From positions 4,154,001 through 4,218,000 of the forward strand of contig OY829843.1 in the NCBI GenBank assembly GCA_963691885.1: DNA of 64,000 nt, given 5' to 3'. This document shows positions 1 to 8,922 of the stretch, piece by piece (position 1 is the first letter of the stretch; each line of letters begins with the position of its first letter). This DNA comes from G963691885 sp963691885. Its GTDB lineage: Bacteria > Pseudomonadota > Alphaproteobacteria > UBA8366 > Aestuariispiraceae. Position numbers and translations under genes: made by a program. Under the pieces are notes generated by a model that had not been told where the DNA came from, did no database searches, and saw only the letters and a program-made list of their open reading frames with translations.

Positions 1-472
1 CTGTCCCGAAATAGATGATCGCGTAGAGAACCCAGACCAGCGCCAGCAGGATATCAACGAACCATTCGGGTTCTGCGTATTCCTTACTCTGCGTGAAACC
101 CAACACATATCCGGCCGCGGCCAGCACGATGACGAGCTGGAAGCCCCAGAAGACCAGTTCGGCCATTAGGCGGCCGCCATAAAGGCCCGTCTGACAGGTC
201 CGCTGCACGATGTAGAAAGAGGTGGCGAAGAGCGCGTTGCCCCCGAAAGCGACAATTGCAGCCGATGTATGAACCGGACGCAGGCGACCGAACGTCAAAT
301 ATTCACCGAAGTTAAGTGCCGGAAAAGCGAGCTGCAGTGCGATCACCGTGCCGACCAGAAAAGCGACAACACCCCAGAACACAGTTGCAATCGTAAAGAC
401 GCGAACGATGTCTTCGTTATAGCCCGGCATGTCGGAGAGCTTGCCGCCAGAAACAGCGGTTGCGCTGGACAT
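1..472 (-). CDS. ccoN: Cytochrome c oxidase, cbb3-type, subunit I (N-terminal part; runs off the window)
   Basis: Translating the minus strand from the ATG at 472 gives an open frame to the window edge, about 157 residues. It starts MSSATAVSGGKLSDMPGYNE and then has hydrophobic segments typical of the CcoN N-terminus. FGRLRPVHTSA carries the conserved low-spin haem histidine, and AFGGNALFATSFYIVQRTC follows. CcoN is the haem-copper catalytic subunit of the high-affinity cbb3 oxidase in the inner membrane, which reduces O2 under microaerobic conditions. The C-terminal two thirds, and presumably ccoOQP, lie to the left of the window. A candidate Fnr box lies about 95 bases upstream. Family assignment is secure; completeness cannot be judged. 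Confidence 0.93.
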   Translation of the reverse strand, partial: MSSATAVSGGKLSDMPGYNEDIVRVFTIATVFWGVVAFLVGTVIALQLAFPALNFGEYLTFGRLRPVHTSAAIVAFGGNALFATSFYIVQRTCQTGLYGGRLMAELVFWGFQLVIVLAAAGYVLGFTQSKEYAEPEWFVDILLALVWVLYAIIYFGT

Positions 473-565
473 TTTTTATTCCCCTTTTGAACAGTGGTTT
501 GGACCTGTCCTGAAAATTTTGGGTTCAGGACGAGGTTAAAATGAACAGCGTCGATCTTTGTTGCA

Positions 566-579
566 TTGCGATAGATCAA
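566..579. promoter_or_regulatory. Candidate Fnr/Anr box between ccoN and the divergent DUF2189 gene
   Basis: TTGCGATAGATCAA fits the Fnr consensus TTGAT-N4-ATCAA at 8 of 10 defined positions (read on the minus strand, TTGATCTATCGCAA). It lies 94-107 bases upstream of the ccoN start and about 90 bases before the divergent DUF2189 start. cbb3 operons are classic Fnr targets in alphaproteobacteria, so the position makes sense. Binding is inferred; one half-site is imperfect. Confidence 0.55.
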
Positions 580-669
580 TGTTTCAGAAGGAATCGCGAT
601 TTATAAATGCCAGGCTAAGAAAACTGTCCTTAGTTGAAGTGCGAAGAAGGATCAGGGAGAACGGGCGCT

Positions 670-1478
670 ATGGCCGCTACAGAGCAAACCCCCGAAAACA
701 CCACCACACGGTCGGAAAAGGACTGGCATGTCAGAGTGCCGCCAATCCGCTCGGTTGCCACCGATCAGGCGTGGTCCTGGCTCAATAAAGGGTGGCACGA
801 TTACCAGAAAAGCTGGAGCTATGGTCTGTTCTTTGGGGGGGCTATGCAGTTGGCGGGATTTTCCTGGTTTTGCTACTGACCGTTTTTGATGCGAGTTTTC
901 TGGTCTTCCCTATTGTCTGTGCGTTTCTGTTTTTTGGGCCCCTGGCGGCCATCGGACTCTACGATATCTCGCGACGGATCGAGAAAGATATTCCGCTGGA
1001 ACAAGCCTCCATCCTGACTGCTTTCACGCGGCATGGTGGCAAACAGACAGCGATGATGGGGATCGTCCTGAATCTCTTGATGATCTTTTGGCTTAAGCTC
1101 GCGATGCTATTGTTTGCGCTGTTCTTTGGCTTGAAGGATGTAAACGCGCTTGAGATGGTTGAGATGTTCCTGTCCACCACAGAAACCATCCCATTTCTGA
1201 TCATCGGCGGCTTGATGGGCGGATTCCTGGCAGTTCTCGCCTTCATGATCAGTGTTATTTCCTTTCCGTTCCTCCTCGACCATGATGCGGATTTCGTGAC
1301 TGCAATGATCACCAGTTCCAAGGCCTGTATGGTCAATCCACTGACGATGCTGCTTTGGGGATTGATTCTGGTTGGCGTGACGGCACTCAGCGCCGTTACG
1401 CTCTTCACGGCACTCGTTGTAATACTGCCTGTCATCGGCCATGCGTCATGGCATGCGTATCGCGATCTGGTTGATTAG
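670..1478 (+). pseudogene. DUF2189 integral membrane protein, frameshifted at a G7 tract
   Basis: Two overlapping frames together make one DUF2189-type protein. The first starts at ATG 670, 9-10 bases after an AGGGAGA ribosome site, and gives the soluble N-terminus (VRVPPIRSVATDQAWSWLNKG, then GWHDYQKSWSYGLFFGG). The second frame, open to the stop at 1478, gives YAVGGIFLVLLLTVF and the remaining membrane helices (PLAAIGLYDISRRIEKD is characteristic). The switch is at 835-841, a run of seven Gs. One extra G, or two fewer, joins the frames into about 268 residues, a normal length for this family. The apparent GTG start at 792 lies inside the first frame and is not a credible start. The cause may be a sequencing error, a real mutation or slippage. 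The function of DUF2189 is unknown. Confidence 0.75.
835..841 (+). repeat. Homopolymeric G7 tract at the frame switch of the DUF2189 gene
   Basis: Seven consecutive Gs follow CTTT at the point where the coding frame of the DUF2189 protein changes. Such tracts are prone to replication slippage, transcriptional slippage and base-calling error. G8 would restore the full-length product. Confidence 0.8.
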
Positions 1479-1594
1479 CCTTCTCAGGGTTGAACCATCG
1501 AAACAGGCGTATTGTCTCAGCCGGTCCGCCGGGATTGACCCGTGTGGGAATTCGCGCATCCTGACGACTTCGGAATATCGCTACACCGGTTGAG

Positions 1595-3037
1595 ATGCAG
1601 ACACAGGATACCAGCGACGGATTATCGCGATTGCGGGCGGAGATTGTGCGGGACCTGGGCACCCTTGCGTACCCGTTTAAGCGATGGATGCCGCAGCTAA
1701 CGCGTCCAGACGGTCAATCGGTCTTTGACGTGGTGATCGTTGGCGCCGGTCACTCGGGAATCGGGATCGCCGCCGGTCTGAAACGGGAGCAAGTCGACAA
1801 TATCCTTGTGATTGACGAAGCAGACTACGGGTTTGAAGGTCCCTGGATGACCTTTGCCCGAATGCTTACCCTGCGCTCTCCCAAATACTTGATTGGGCCG
1901 GATTTGGGTATTCCCTCCCTCACCTTCCGGCGTTGGTACGAGGCGCAATGGGGCGAAGACGCCTGGGATAATCTTAACAAGATCCCGAATCAGGATTGGC
2001 AGAACTACATGCTCTGGTTGCGGGACGTTCTGGACCTACCGGTTCAAAACCGCACGCGCCTGACGAAAGTGGAACGATCTGAAAATTGGTTCGATTTAAC
2101 GCTCGAAGGTCCGGACGGGGTCAGGAGTGTTTCGACCCGTAAGCTGGTTCTGGCAACGGGTGTTGATGGGGCGGGCCAATGGCACATCCCTGATATCGTG
2201 TCCCGCAATTTGGCAAAGACACGGTATGCCCATGCATCGGAAACTGATATTGAGTTTGCCGCCCTGAAAGGCAAACAGATAGCTGTTTTGGGGGCTGGCG
2301 CATCAGCTTTTGACCAGGCCGCAACCGCCTTGGAGGCGGGCGCAAAGTCGGTCCATCTGTTTACGCGCCGTAACGATCTGCATCGGGTTCAGCCCTATAA
2401 GCATCTGGAAAAATCTGGCTTTCTGGGTGGCTTCGCTGATTTACCTGATGAATGGCGGTGGCGATTGATGAACCACATCATCTCATTGCGGGAACCACCG
2501 CCAGCAGAAACAGTGATGCGGACGGCACAAAACGAGGGTTTCACCCTTGTTACCGGTGCGCCTTGGCAAAACCTGGAAGATAAAGGCGATCACGTGGCGA
2601 TCGGTACGCCAAAAGGCAGATTCGAAGTTGACTACATAATCTGCGGAACGGGCTTTGAAGTGGCTATTGAACAACGCCCGGAACTGGCCGCTTTTCAGGA
2701 GATGATCGCGCGTTGGTCAGATCGCTATACACCAGAGGCAGGTCAAGAGAACGAAGGGCTTGGTGCCTATCCATATCTTGGGCCCGGTTTTGAACTGACG
2801 GAAAAGACAGAGGGCCAGGCACCTTGGCTGTCAGACATTCATCATTTCACCTTTGGGTCGACCCTCAGTCTGGGGTTCAGTGGCGGGGGTATGAACGGGT
2901 TGAAATACGCCCTGCCCCGGGCCATTAACGGGATCGTAAACGGTCTTTTCCGATCTGACATACAGGAACACTACGAATCGCTTGTGGCTTATGATGTCGA
3001 GGAATTTGATCTTCACTCCGTTCCGCGTGTGATCTGA
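1595..3037 (+). CDS. FAD/NAD(P)-binding oxidoreductase, flavin monooxygenase-like
   Basis: The 480-residue protein has two Rossmann motifs. An FAD-binding GAGHSGIGIAAGL lies at about residues 50-62 after a short N-terminal extension. An NAD(P)-binding GAGASAFDQAATALEAG lies at about residues 233-250 and is followed by VHLFTRR. CGTGFEV near residue 350 matches the ATG(Y/F) motif of flavin-containing monooxygenases. The family oxidises small nucleophilic or carbonyl substrates using NAD(P)H and O2; the substrate cannot be told here. No signal peptide or membrane segment is visible, so it is probably cytoplasmic. It ends 2 bases before the convergent esterase gene. The ATG at 1595 has only a weak ribosome site, so the true start could be slightly downstream. 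Confidence 0.8.
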   Translation: MQTQDTSDGLSRLRAEIVRDLGTLAYPFKRWMPQLTRPDGQSVFDVVIVGAGHSGIGIAAGLKREQVDNILVIDEADYGFEGPWMTFARMLTLRSPKYLIGPDLGIPSLTFRRWYEAQWGEDAWDNLNKIPNQDWQNYMLWLRDVLDLPVQNRTRLTKVERSENWFDLTLEGPDGVRSVSTRKLVLATGVDGAGQWHIPDIVSRNLAKTRYAHASETDIEFAALKGKQIAVLGAGASAFDQAATALEAGAKSVHLFTRRNDLHRVQPYKHLEKSGFLGGFADLPDEWRWRLMNHIISLREPPPAETVMRTAQNEGFTLVTGAPWQNLEDKGDHVAIGTPKGRFEVDYIICGTGFEVAIEQRPELAAFQEMIARWSDRYTPEAGQENEGLGAYPYLGPGFELTEKTEGQAPWLSDIHHFTFGSTLSLGFSGGGMNGLKYALPRAINGIVNGLFRSDIQEHYESLVAYDVEEFDLHSVPRVI

Positions 3038-3039
3038 TC

Positions 3040-3966
3040 TTACTCAAAATACGCGTTGGCGAATCTGAGCAGGCGGGCAAGTTCCCGGTTCCAATAGGGC
3101 CAGGTGTGTTTGCCGTCGTTGATTCGCAGTTCCACCGGCGCTTTTAGGCCGCGCATGTGGTCAAAGAAATGGAATGCCCCCCGATAGAGTTTGAAATAGT
3201 CGTCATCACCGACGACCAACAGCATCTGTGGCCACTCTGCTTTTCCGGTTTTCACCCGTTCGTTAACCCGTTCCGCCAGTGAAAAGACATTGTCCCGGTT
3301 GAAATGCGACTTGTCGTAGGGCACACCGAAAGCTTGCCGGAACAGCTTGATTTGTTGGTTTGAGACCGGGTGGTCCGGTGTATCATCGCGCACAATGGCG
3401 CCGCTGAGGCTGACAATGGAGGGAAAACGGTCAACATCAATCAGGCCCAGCCGCACCGCCCCGAAGCCCCCCATGGAAAGGCCGCCGATGGACCGTCCGG
3501 GTTTGTCCTGGCGTACAGGATATGAGGCTTCAATATGGTCTGGGAGATCTCTCAAAAGGGCTGTTTCATAGTCACCGGGTCCCTTACGGGCGGCGGAATT
3601 CACATACCAGCTGCTTGCCCCGTCTGGAATAACGATGATCAGGGGATTGATTTCTCCCGATTTGATCAGGCGGTCGGTGGTCTTCCTGACACCCCCTGCC
3701 CGCACCCAATCCTTCTCACTGCCACCGAGACCGTGCAAAAGGAACAGAACCGGATAGGCCTGTGATGCCGCCTCTGCACCGGGGGGCAGATAAATTGAAT
3801 AATTGAGCGGTCCTTTTAGCGCCTCGCTCAAAAAACTCTGACTTTCCAGTAACCTGGAGGTAGTCTCTGATGCGTTCACTGCACCCGGACAAAAGATCAG
3901 AAAGGCCAGCAGCAATAGTACACTAGAACCTGCGCCATAGCGGATTTGGAACCAAAGCTGCTCCAT
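3040..3966 (-). CDS. Exported alpha/beta-hydrolase esterase (esterase D / antigen 85-like family)
   Basis: The 308-residue protein begins with a hydrophobic export signal (SSVLLLLAFLIFCPGAVNAS), so it is predicted to be periplasmic. The PF00756-type fold is shown by VLFLLHGLGGSEKDW (oxyanion region), the nucleophile elbow GLSMGG with Ser at about 164, and a C-terminal NDGKHTWPYW that supplies the histidine. The start is 4 bases after the opgC stop, so the two genes are almost certainly co-translated. That pairing suggests action on periplasmic glucan, for example removal or transfer of the acyl groups that OpgC adds. This is inference from context only; the family also contains S-formylglutathione hydrolases and mycolyltransferases. 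Confidence 0.82.
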   Translation of the reverse strand: MEQLWFQIRYGAGSSVLLLLAFLIFCPGAVNASETTSRLLESQSFLSEALKGPLNYSIYLPPGAEAASQAYPVLFLLHGLGGSEKDWVRAGGVRKTTDRLIKSGEINPLIIVIPDGASSWYVNSAARKGPGDYETALLRDLPDHIEASYPVRQDKPGRSIGGLSMGGFGAVRLGLIDVDRFPSIVSLSGAIVRDDTPDHPVSNQQIKLFRQAFGVPYDKSHFNRDNVFSLAERVNERVKTGKAEWPQMLLVVGDDDYFKLYRGAFHFFDHMRGLKAPVELRINDGKHTWPYWNRELARLLRFANAYFE

Positions 3967-3970
3967 TGGT

Positions 3971-5200
3971 TTACTCTGCAGCGGCGGTTCTGAAGCCGGA
4001 CCCGGACCCTTGTGATTGAGCTTTGGGATTTGCCTGTGCCGTACTGGGTGCCGGTTTGCGCCAGGGGTCAGATTTGAACCAGCCGACCAGATAGGCCAGA
4101 CCGATCACCAGCGACAGACCAACAATGTTGATGGCGGAGACAACCCAGCTATCCTTGCCGAAATAGTCGATTGCCATCCCGGCCACCCGCGAGAGGAACA
4201 TAGAGAACAGGAATGTTGCCAATGCCTGTTGGCCTACTTTCCGGATCGGGTCGAAGATACGGGCAAACAGGATCTGTTCACGCCCCTTCAACAGCGCCAC
4301 ACAGAGATAGGCGAGTGCCAGGAAGTGTGCGTATCTCAACAAACCGAAATCAGTTTTTCCAAGCACATAGGGTTTGATGAGGTCGCGAAACTCTTTGAAT
4401 TCCGGGAAGGCCCGCATGAAATTCCAGTTTCCGGTCACATACCCCAGAATGACAATTGCGATTGCAATCCCGATAAAGAGCGGATTGATCGGCGGCGGTT
4501 TCAGCCAGCCCCGGCTCAAGAAAAAACCGGTAAAAAACAGAAGCTGCCATCCCAGAGGATTGAAGAACCAGACATATTTCTCATTGAACGGCGCTGCGGG
4601 GAAATCCCATTGCAAGTTCCATTGAAGCGCATAGAGAATAATGACAAATGCATAGGCGAGTGCGGTGTGCGCCCGCTGGAACAGGATGATCAGTGGCATC
4701 AGGGCCAGCACACCCATATACATCGGCATAATGTCGAAATAGTTCGGCACATAAGTCAGCGTGAACAGGCCGACAAGCTGCTGCCCCGGATCCCTGAAGA
4801 ACGGGTTCAAGGCAAGGCCCGAAATGTAGTCCTTCTCGAGGAATGTAACGTTTGAGGCGATGTACACCAGAATCGCAACCGCCAGAAAAAGCATGATATG
4901 GGCGATGTAGAGCGTGAAGATACGATGAACGACCCTCGCCGTCCCCGCCCAGAAGCCTGCCCGTGCGAATGACCCGCCATAGGCAATCGCGGCGGCAAAC
5001 CCTGAGCAGAAGACAAACATTTCGGCCGCATCACTGGCACCAAACCGGGCCGGAATGAACCAGGACCAGATATTCCCGGGGACATGGGCCACGAAAATGA
5101 TCAGCATTGCCACACCACGAAAGAAATCGAGCCTGGGGTCCCGGACCCGCTTCGCAGGTGGGTTTGCTGATTTCGGATTATCCACCGCTTGTGACGCCAT
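3971..5200 (-). CDS. opgC: OpgC-family acyltransferase (periplasmic glucan modification)
   Basis: The 409-residue multi-spanning membrane protein has about ten hydrophobic segments and the N-terminal signature RDPRLDFFRGVAMLIIFVAH, followed by AEMFVFCSGFAAA. Both are typical of the OpgC/acyltransferase-3 class. In E. coli OpgC transfers succinyl groups to osmoregulated periplasmic glucans at the inner membrane. The gene is divergent from opgG-opgH and followed after 4 bases by an exported esterase, so the locus holds the synthesis and decoration functions together. The C-terminal tail is low-complexity and probably cytoplasmic. The acyl group used here is not known. Confidence 0.85.
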   Translation of the reverse strand: MASQAVDNPKSANPPAKRVRDPRLDFFRGVAMLIIFVAHVPGNIWSWFIPARFGASDAAEMFVFCSGFAAAIAYGGSFARAGFWAGTARVVHRIFTLYIAHIMLFLAVAILVYIASNVTFLEKDYISGLALNPFFRDPGQQLVGLFTLTYVPNYFDIMPMYMGVLALMPLIILFQRAHTALAYAFVIILYALQWNLQWDFPAAPFNEKYVWFFNPLGWQLLFFTGFFLSRGWLKPPPINPLFIGIAIAIVILGYVTGNWNFMRAFPEFKEFRDLIKPYVLGKTDFGLLRYAHFLALAYLCVALLKGREQILFARIFDPIRKVGQQALATFLFSMFLSRVAGMAIDYFGKDSWVVSAINIVGLSLVIGLAYLVGWFKSDPWRKPAPSTAQANPKAQSQGSGSGFRTAAAE

Positions 5201-5516
5201 GCTTTGCTAGACCCTATTTTTGCGCGCTGAAATACCAAGAAATGCAGGGCCTTCTTGGAATTGACCGGGACCGCCATAGTTCAAACATTACACGTATCCA
5301 AAAATCACGTTGAAAACCAATAAATACCGCGTCACGAAGTTGTTACTAAACTTGTCTGTTAACGTCACAATTCTGCCTGTGTTATGGCGAGAATTGGTCG
5401 TAATTCTGGTCAAACTCGTACCAATGTATAGGTCAGGTCAGCAAAGGATTCCTCTCGTTTCTAATATCCCTGAAAATTCAAATGGTTATACGCCCTCTTC
5501 AGAGAATGCGCCGTCC
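5201..5516. promoter_or_regulatory. Divergent promoter region between opgC and opgG
   Basis: This 316-base stretch is AT-richer than the genes on either side and must hold the promoters of both opg units. An open frame in phase with opgG extends back to 5310, with possible starts at 5310 and 5424. The translated part up to 5424 looks non-coding (MKTNKYRVTKLLLNLSVNVT) and neither start has a good ribosome site. No clear operator or hairpin was seen. Confidence 0.45.
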
Positions 5517-7103
5517 ATGGCTGTGCGTTCCGGTAAGGGTTGGTCGCGGCGTGCCTTATTGACCGGGGTATTGGGACTGGCGACCTATCCGTTCTGGCCA
5601 GTGTCCTGTTTTGCGGATCAGGCAGCTCAGGAACGTCGTGTCGGGGCAAAAGTCGCCAATTACGATGACCTGATCGCGGTTGCTGAGACGCTGTCACGCA
5701 ACCCCTATGAAGAGCGTCCCCTGACCGGATCAGACGGATTACGGAATATGACGCCAGCCGAATTCACCCGGATCAAGTTCCGGGGTGACGCGGCGCTCTG
5801 GCGCGGACAGTCTGAATACGAAGTGCATATGATCAAGCCAGGTGTTTATGCCAATCGCCTGGTCGATCTGAACACAATCCAGAACAGCCAGGTCACCCCC
5901 CTGCCCTATGACCCCTCCGTGTTCGATCTTAGCGGCTTGGAAAACCCGGACGCATTGCGAGAGGCCGGTGGTTACAGCGGGTTCAAGGTTGTCTATCCGT
6001 TGCATGAAGAACATTTCTGGAAAGACGAACTGGTCGTTTTCCACGGGGCCAGCTATTTCCGGTTCCTTGGTCGCCACCAACAATATGGCCTCTCTGCCCG
6101 GGGTATTGCCCTGAACACAGGGATGCCGGAGCCAGAAGAGTTTCCGGATTTCCGGGAATTCTGGCTTAAAGGCGTTCCAGGTCAGGGTGAAGCCCTGTCG
6201 GTCTTGGCTCTGCTGGATAGCCCCAGCCTGACCGGTGCCTACGAATTTCGAATCGAACCTGATGACGAGTCTCGGGTTGAGGTGAAAGCCCGTCTATTTC
6301 CCAGACGCGATATCGAAAAGCTCGGCTGTGCCCCGCTGACCAGCATGTATATTACCGGCGATACGGAACGTGTCGGTCGCGATCAGGTTGCGTTCCCAAA
6401 AATGCATGACAGCGACGGATTGCAGATTGTCACCAAGGACGGACAACAGATCTGGCGGCCGCTTGTCCGACGTCGGGGTGTTCAGCTGACCCAGCATTTC
6501 GTCGATTCACCGCAGGGCTTCGGTTTGCTTCAGCGTGAAAAGCGCGAAATCGTTTATGCCAATCCCGAAAAACGCTATCACCGCCGCCCCGGCTATTGGG
6601 TGACCCCGAAGATGGACTGGGGCAAAGGGCATGTTGAATTGCTGGAAATTGGCAGCACGGACGAGGATTTTGACAATATCGGGGCCTATTGGGTGCCTGA
6701 AACCCCTGTCAAAGCCGGGGTCCCGATTGATCTGGCCTATTCAATTGATTCGGTTGATCGCCTCGTCGAACGTGACACATCGCCGGCCGTTTCTGGCCTT
6801 GGCCATATTTCAATACTGGACAGAGCGCGCGACCCGTCGTATCTGCGCGCCCGGGTTCGGTTTGCGGACGGTCCAGATGATCAGTCCCTGGCCGATCGCG
6901 TGGAAGAGGAAAATCTGTCAGTGCGGGTAGAAAGCCGGTTCGGTATGGCAGGGGCAACGGAAATTGATTTGCTGGAAAATGGCGAAATAGAAGTCCGTTT
7001 TAATTTCATGGCCGATAATCCGGAACGGGCAGAGGTCGCCGTGACCCTTCTTGAGAATAACAATCCAATCAGTGAAACCTGGAGCTATCTGTGGTCGGCA
7101 TAA
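5517..7103 (+). CDS. opgG: Glucan biosynthesis protein OpgG/OpgD family (periplasmic)
   Basis: The protein matches the PF04349 family needed to build or branch osmoregulated periplasmic glucans. I chose ATG 5517 (528 residues) because it puts a twin-arginine signal at the N-terminus (GWSRRALLTGVLGLATYPFW), as in OpgD-type members, and gives the usual family length. Longer in-phase starts at 5424 and 5310 would bury the signal. After the signal come YDDLIAVAETLSRNPYEERP, IKFRGDAALWRG and the conserved FYFRFLGR-like HGASYFRFLGRHQQYG. The gene overlaps opgH by 13 bases, so translation is coupled. Tat export implies that it folds in the cytoplasm before export. Confidence 0.9.
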   Translation: MAVRSGKGWSRRALLTGVLGLATYPFWPVSCFADQAAQERRVGAKVANYDDLIAVAETLSRNPYEERPLTGSDGLRNMTPAEFTRIKFRGDAALWRGQSEYEVHMIKPGVYANRLVDLNTIQNSQVTPLPYDPSVFDLSGLENPDALREAGGYSGFKVVYPLHEEHFWKDELVVFHGASYFRFLGRHQQYGLSARGIALNTGMPEPEEFPDFREFWLKGVPGQGEALSVLALLDSPSLTGAYEFRIEPDDESRVEVKARLFPRRDIEKLGCAPLTSMYITGDTERVGRDQVAFPKMHDSDGLQIVTKDGQQIWRPLVRRRGVQLTQHFVDSPQGFGLLQREKREIVYANPEKRYHRRPGYWVTPKMDWGKGHVELLEIGSTDEDFDNIGAYWVPETPVKAGVPIDLAYSIDSVDRLVERDTSPAVSGLGHISILDRARDPSYLRARVRFADGPDDQSLADRVEEENLSVRVESRFGMAGATEIDLLENGEIEVRFNFMADNPERAEVAVTLLENNNPISETWSYLWSA

Positions 7104-8911
7104 ATGTGAAATTGCGCCGCCTGCTGTTTGCGGTTCCGGTACTGGCTCTGACCCTACTAGGGTCCTACGCCTTTTACACCATCATCAGGTCTGGCGGCGT
7201 GTCGGGTCTGGAACTGGGCATGATGGGGGTATTCTCCATCACGTTGATCTGGATCGCGATGTGGTTCTGGAACGCCATCATCGGCCTTACATCCCTTGCG
7301 TTCTCGCGCAATGTGAAGGGGCTGGCAGCCCCGATACTGGACAGTCTGGATCGGGCCAAGCCGATTGAATGCAAAACCGCAATCGTAATGCCGATCCATA
7401 ATGAGGACCCTGAACGGACATTTCTGCGGTTGGAAGCAACCTGGCGGTCCCTGCTGGAAAGTTGCGCCGATACGCCAGAGGACATGGCGAAGTTCGATTT
7501 CTTCCTGTTAAGCGACACCACGGACCTGTCCCTTGCAGAACAGGAACTGGTGCAATTTGCGCGCCTCAAGACAATCATTGACCCTGAAAACCTGCATTAT
7601 CGCCGTCGGGACCTCAACACCGGCCGCAAAGCCGGAAATATCGAGGATTTCGGGCGTCGCTGGGGTCACCACTATGACACGATGGTCGTGCTCGACGCTG
7701 ACAGCTTGATGTCCGGTCGCTTGCTACGGGATCTGGCGCTGTTGATGGATGCGAATCCGGCCGCGGGAATTATTCAAACCGTGCCCCGTCCCATTCTCGC
7801 GCGCTCGGTTTTTGGACGCTTGCAACAATTTGCAGCTCGCTCCACAGCGGAAATCGTCAATGCCGGGGTCAGTTTCTGGCAGTTGGGAGACGCCAATTAT
7901 TTTGGTCACAACGCGATTATTCGCACGCGTGCTTTCTTTGAGCATTGTTCCCTTTCGACCCTGTCCGGGACCGGACCGTTGAGCGGGGAAATCTTGAGCC
8001 ATGATTTCGTCGAAGCCGCCTATATCCGTCGCGGCGGTTATAAGGTCTGGAACATCCCTGTTGGCGACGGCAGCTATGAAGAAGTGCCCCCGACTTTGAT
8101 TGATTATGCAGTCAGGGATCGCCGTTGGTGCCAGGGCAATCTGCAGCATATGCGGATCATCGGGCAGAAAGGCCTGAACCCGCTCAGTCGCCTGCATCTC
8201 CTGTCGGGGATTATGTCCTATATCGCCTCACCGCTATGGCTGGCTTTTATTGTCATGTCGGTGATCGATTTGATCCTGCGTTGCAATCCTACCCTCTCCT
8301 ATCATGGGCCCGGTTCCGCCCATTTCTCACTTCTGCCCAACGGGTCAAACAGTTCGGCCCTGGTGCTGTTCGCAGCAATCATGGCGATGCTGATCCTGCC
8401 GAAAGTATTTGGTGGATTTGTGCTGATGCTGTCGCGGCGTGAGCGCGAAGGCTATGGCCGCCGGGCAGGCATATTGGTCAGCCTGTTCCTTGAGATCTTC
8501 CAGTCGATCCTGATGGCCCCGGTCATGATGGTCCTGCAGACTGGTTTCATCTTGTCTGTCTTTACGGGACGTAACAAGGGATGGCAGTCCCAGAACCGTG
8601 AAAGTCACGGTCTCAGTGTAAAAGCCAGTTTCAAGCGGCTTGCGCCGGTTGTTGTGTTTGGTCTCACTCTGTTGGGTTTCCTGATTGCCTTTGTGCCGCA
8701 TTCCGCCCTGTGGTTCTTGCCCCTGGTGGTGGGACCGATCCTGTCACCCTGGCTGGCATCTGTGACAAGCAGTGAGCGGCTGGGCGATGCAATCGCGGCC
8801 CATGGATTGTTCCTGACACCGGAGGAAACAATGCCCGAACGTGCGATCACGGCACTGCAGCCGTCTCCAAAACCTGTTTCCATGGCTCCGGCGACCGAAA
8901 CAGCATCCTGA
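7091..8911 (+). CDS. opgH: Glucans biosynthesis glucosyltransferase H
   Basis: The 606-residue inner-membrane family 2 glycosyltransferase polymerises glucose from UDP-glucose into the periplasmic glucan backbone. Two N-terminal membrane segments precede the catalytic domain (MPIHNEDPERTFLRLEATW, then LLSDTTDLS, then VLDADSLMSG with the metal-binding DxD). SHDFVEAA and RDRRWCQGNLQHMRI form the acceptor and QxxRW-like motifs. Four or five membrane helices follow. It is shorter than E. coli OpgH (about 850 residues), lacking the long N-terminal and C-terminal extensions, which is common in alphaproteobacteria. The start lies inside the end of opgG. Confidence is high. Confidence 0.93.
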   Translation: MVGINVKLRRLLFAVPVLALTLLGSYAFYTIIRSGGVSGLELGMMGVFSITLIWIAMWFWNAIIGLTSLAFSRNVKGLAAPILDSLDRAKPIECKTAIVMPIHNEDPERTFLRLEATWRSLLESCADTPEDMAKFDFFLLSDTTDLSLAEQELVQFARLKTIIDPENLHYRRRDLNTGRKAGNIEDFGRRWGHHYDTMVVLDADSLMSGRLLRDLALLMDANPAAGIIQTVPRPILARSVFGRLQQFAARSTAEIVNAGVSFWQLGDANYFGHNAIIRTRAFFEHCSLSTLSGTGPLSGEILSHDFVEAAYIRRGGYKVWNIPVGDGSYEEVPPTLIDYAVRDRRWCQGNLQHMRIIGQKGLNPLSRLHLLSGIMSYIASPLWLAFIVMSVIDLILRCNPTLSYHGPGSAHFSLLPNGSNSSALVLFAAIMAMLILPKVFGGFVLMLSRREREGYGRRAGILVSLFLEIFQSILMAPVMMVLQTGFILSVFTGRNKGWQSQNRESHGLSVKASFKRLAPVVVFGLTLLGFLIAFVPHSALWFLPLVVGPILSPWLASVTSSERLGDAIAAHGLFLTPEETMPERAITALQPSPKPVSMAPATETAS

Positions 8912-8922
8912 GCTCGGCGCCC

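Noticed and set aside
792..1478. Stand-alone 228-residue protein with GTG start at 792
   Set aside because: The first residues do not resemble the family while the overlapping frame from 670 does; the two are pieces of one frameshifted DUF2189 gene.
4016..4855. Plus-strand 279-residue frame inside opgC
   Set aside because: Antisense to a clear membrane protein gene; composition rich in His, Gln and Arg as expected of a shadow frame.
5310..5516. N-terminal extension of OpgG from 5310 or 5424
   Set aside because: It would bury the twin-arginine signal, lacks good ribosome sites and reads like AT-rich promoter DNA.
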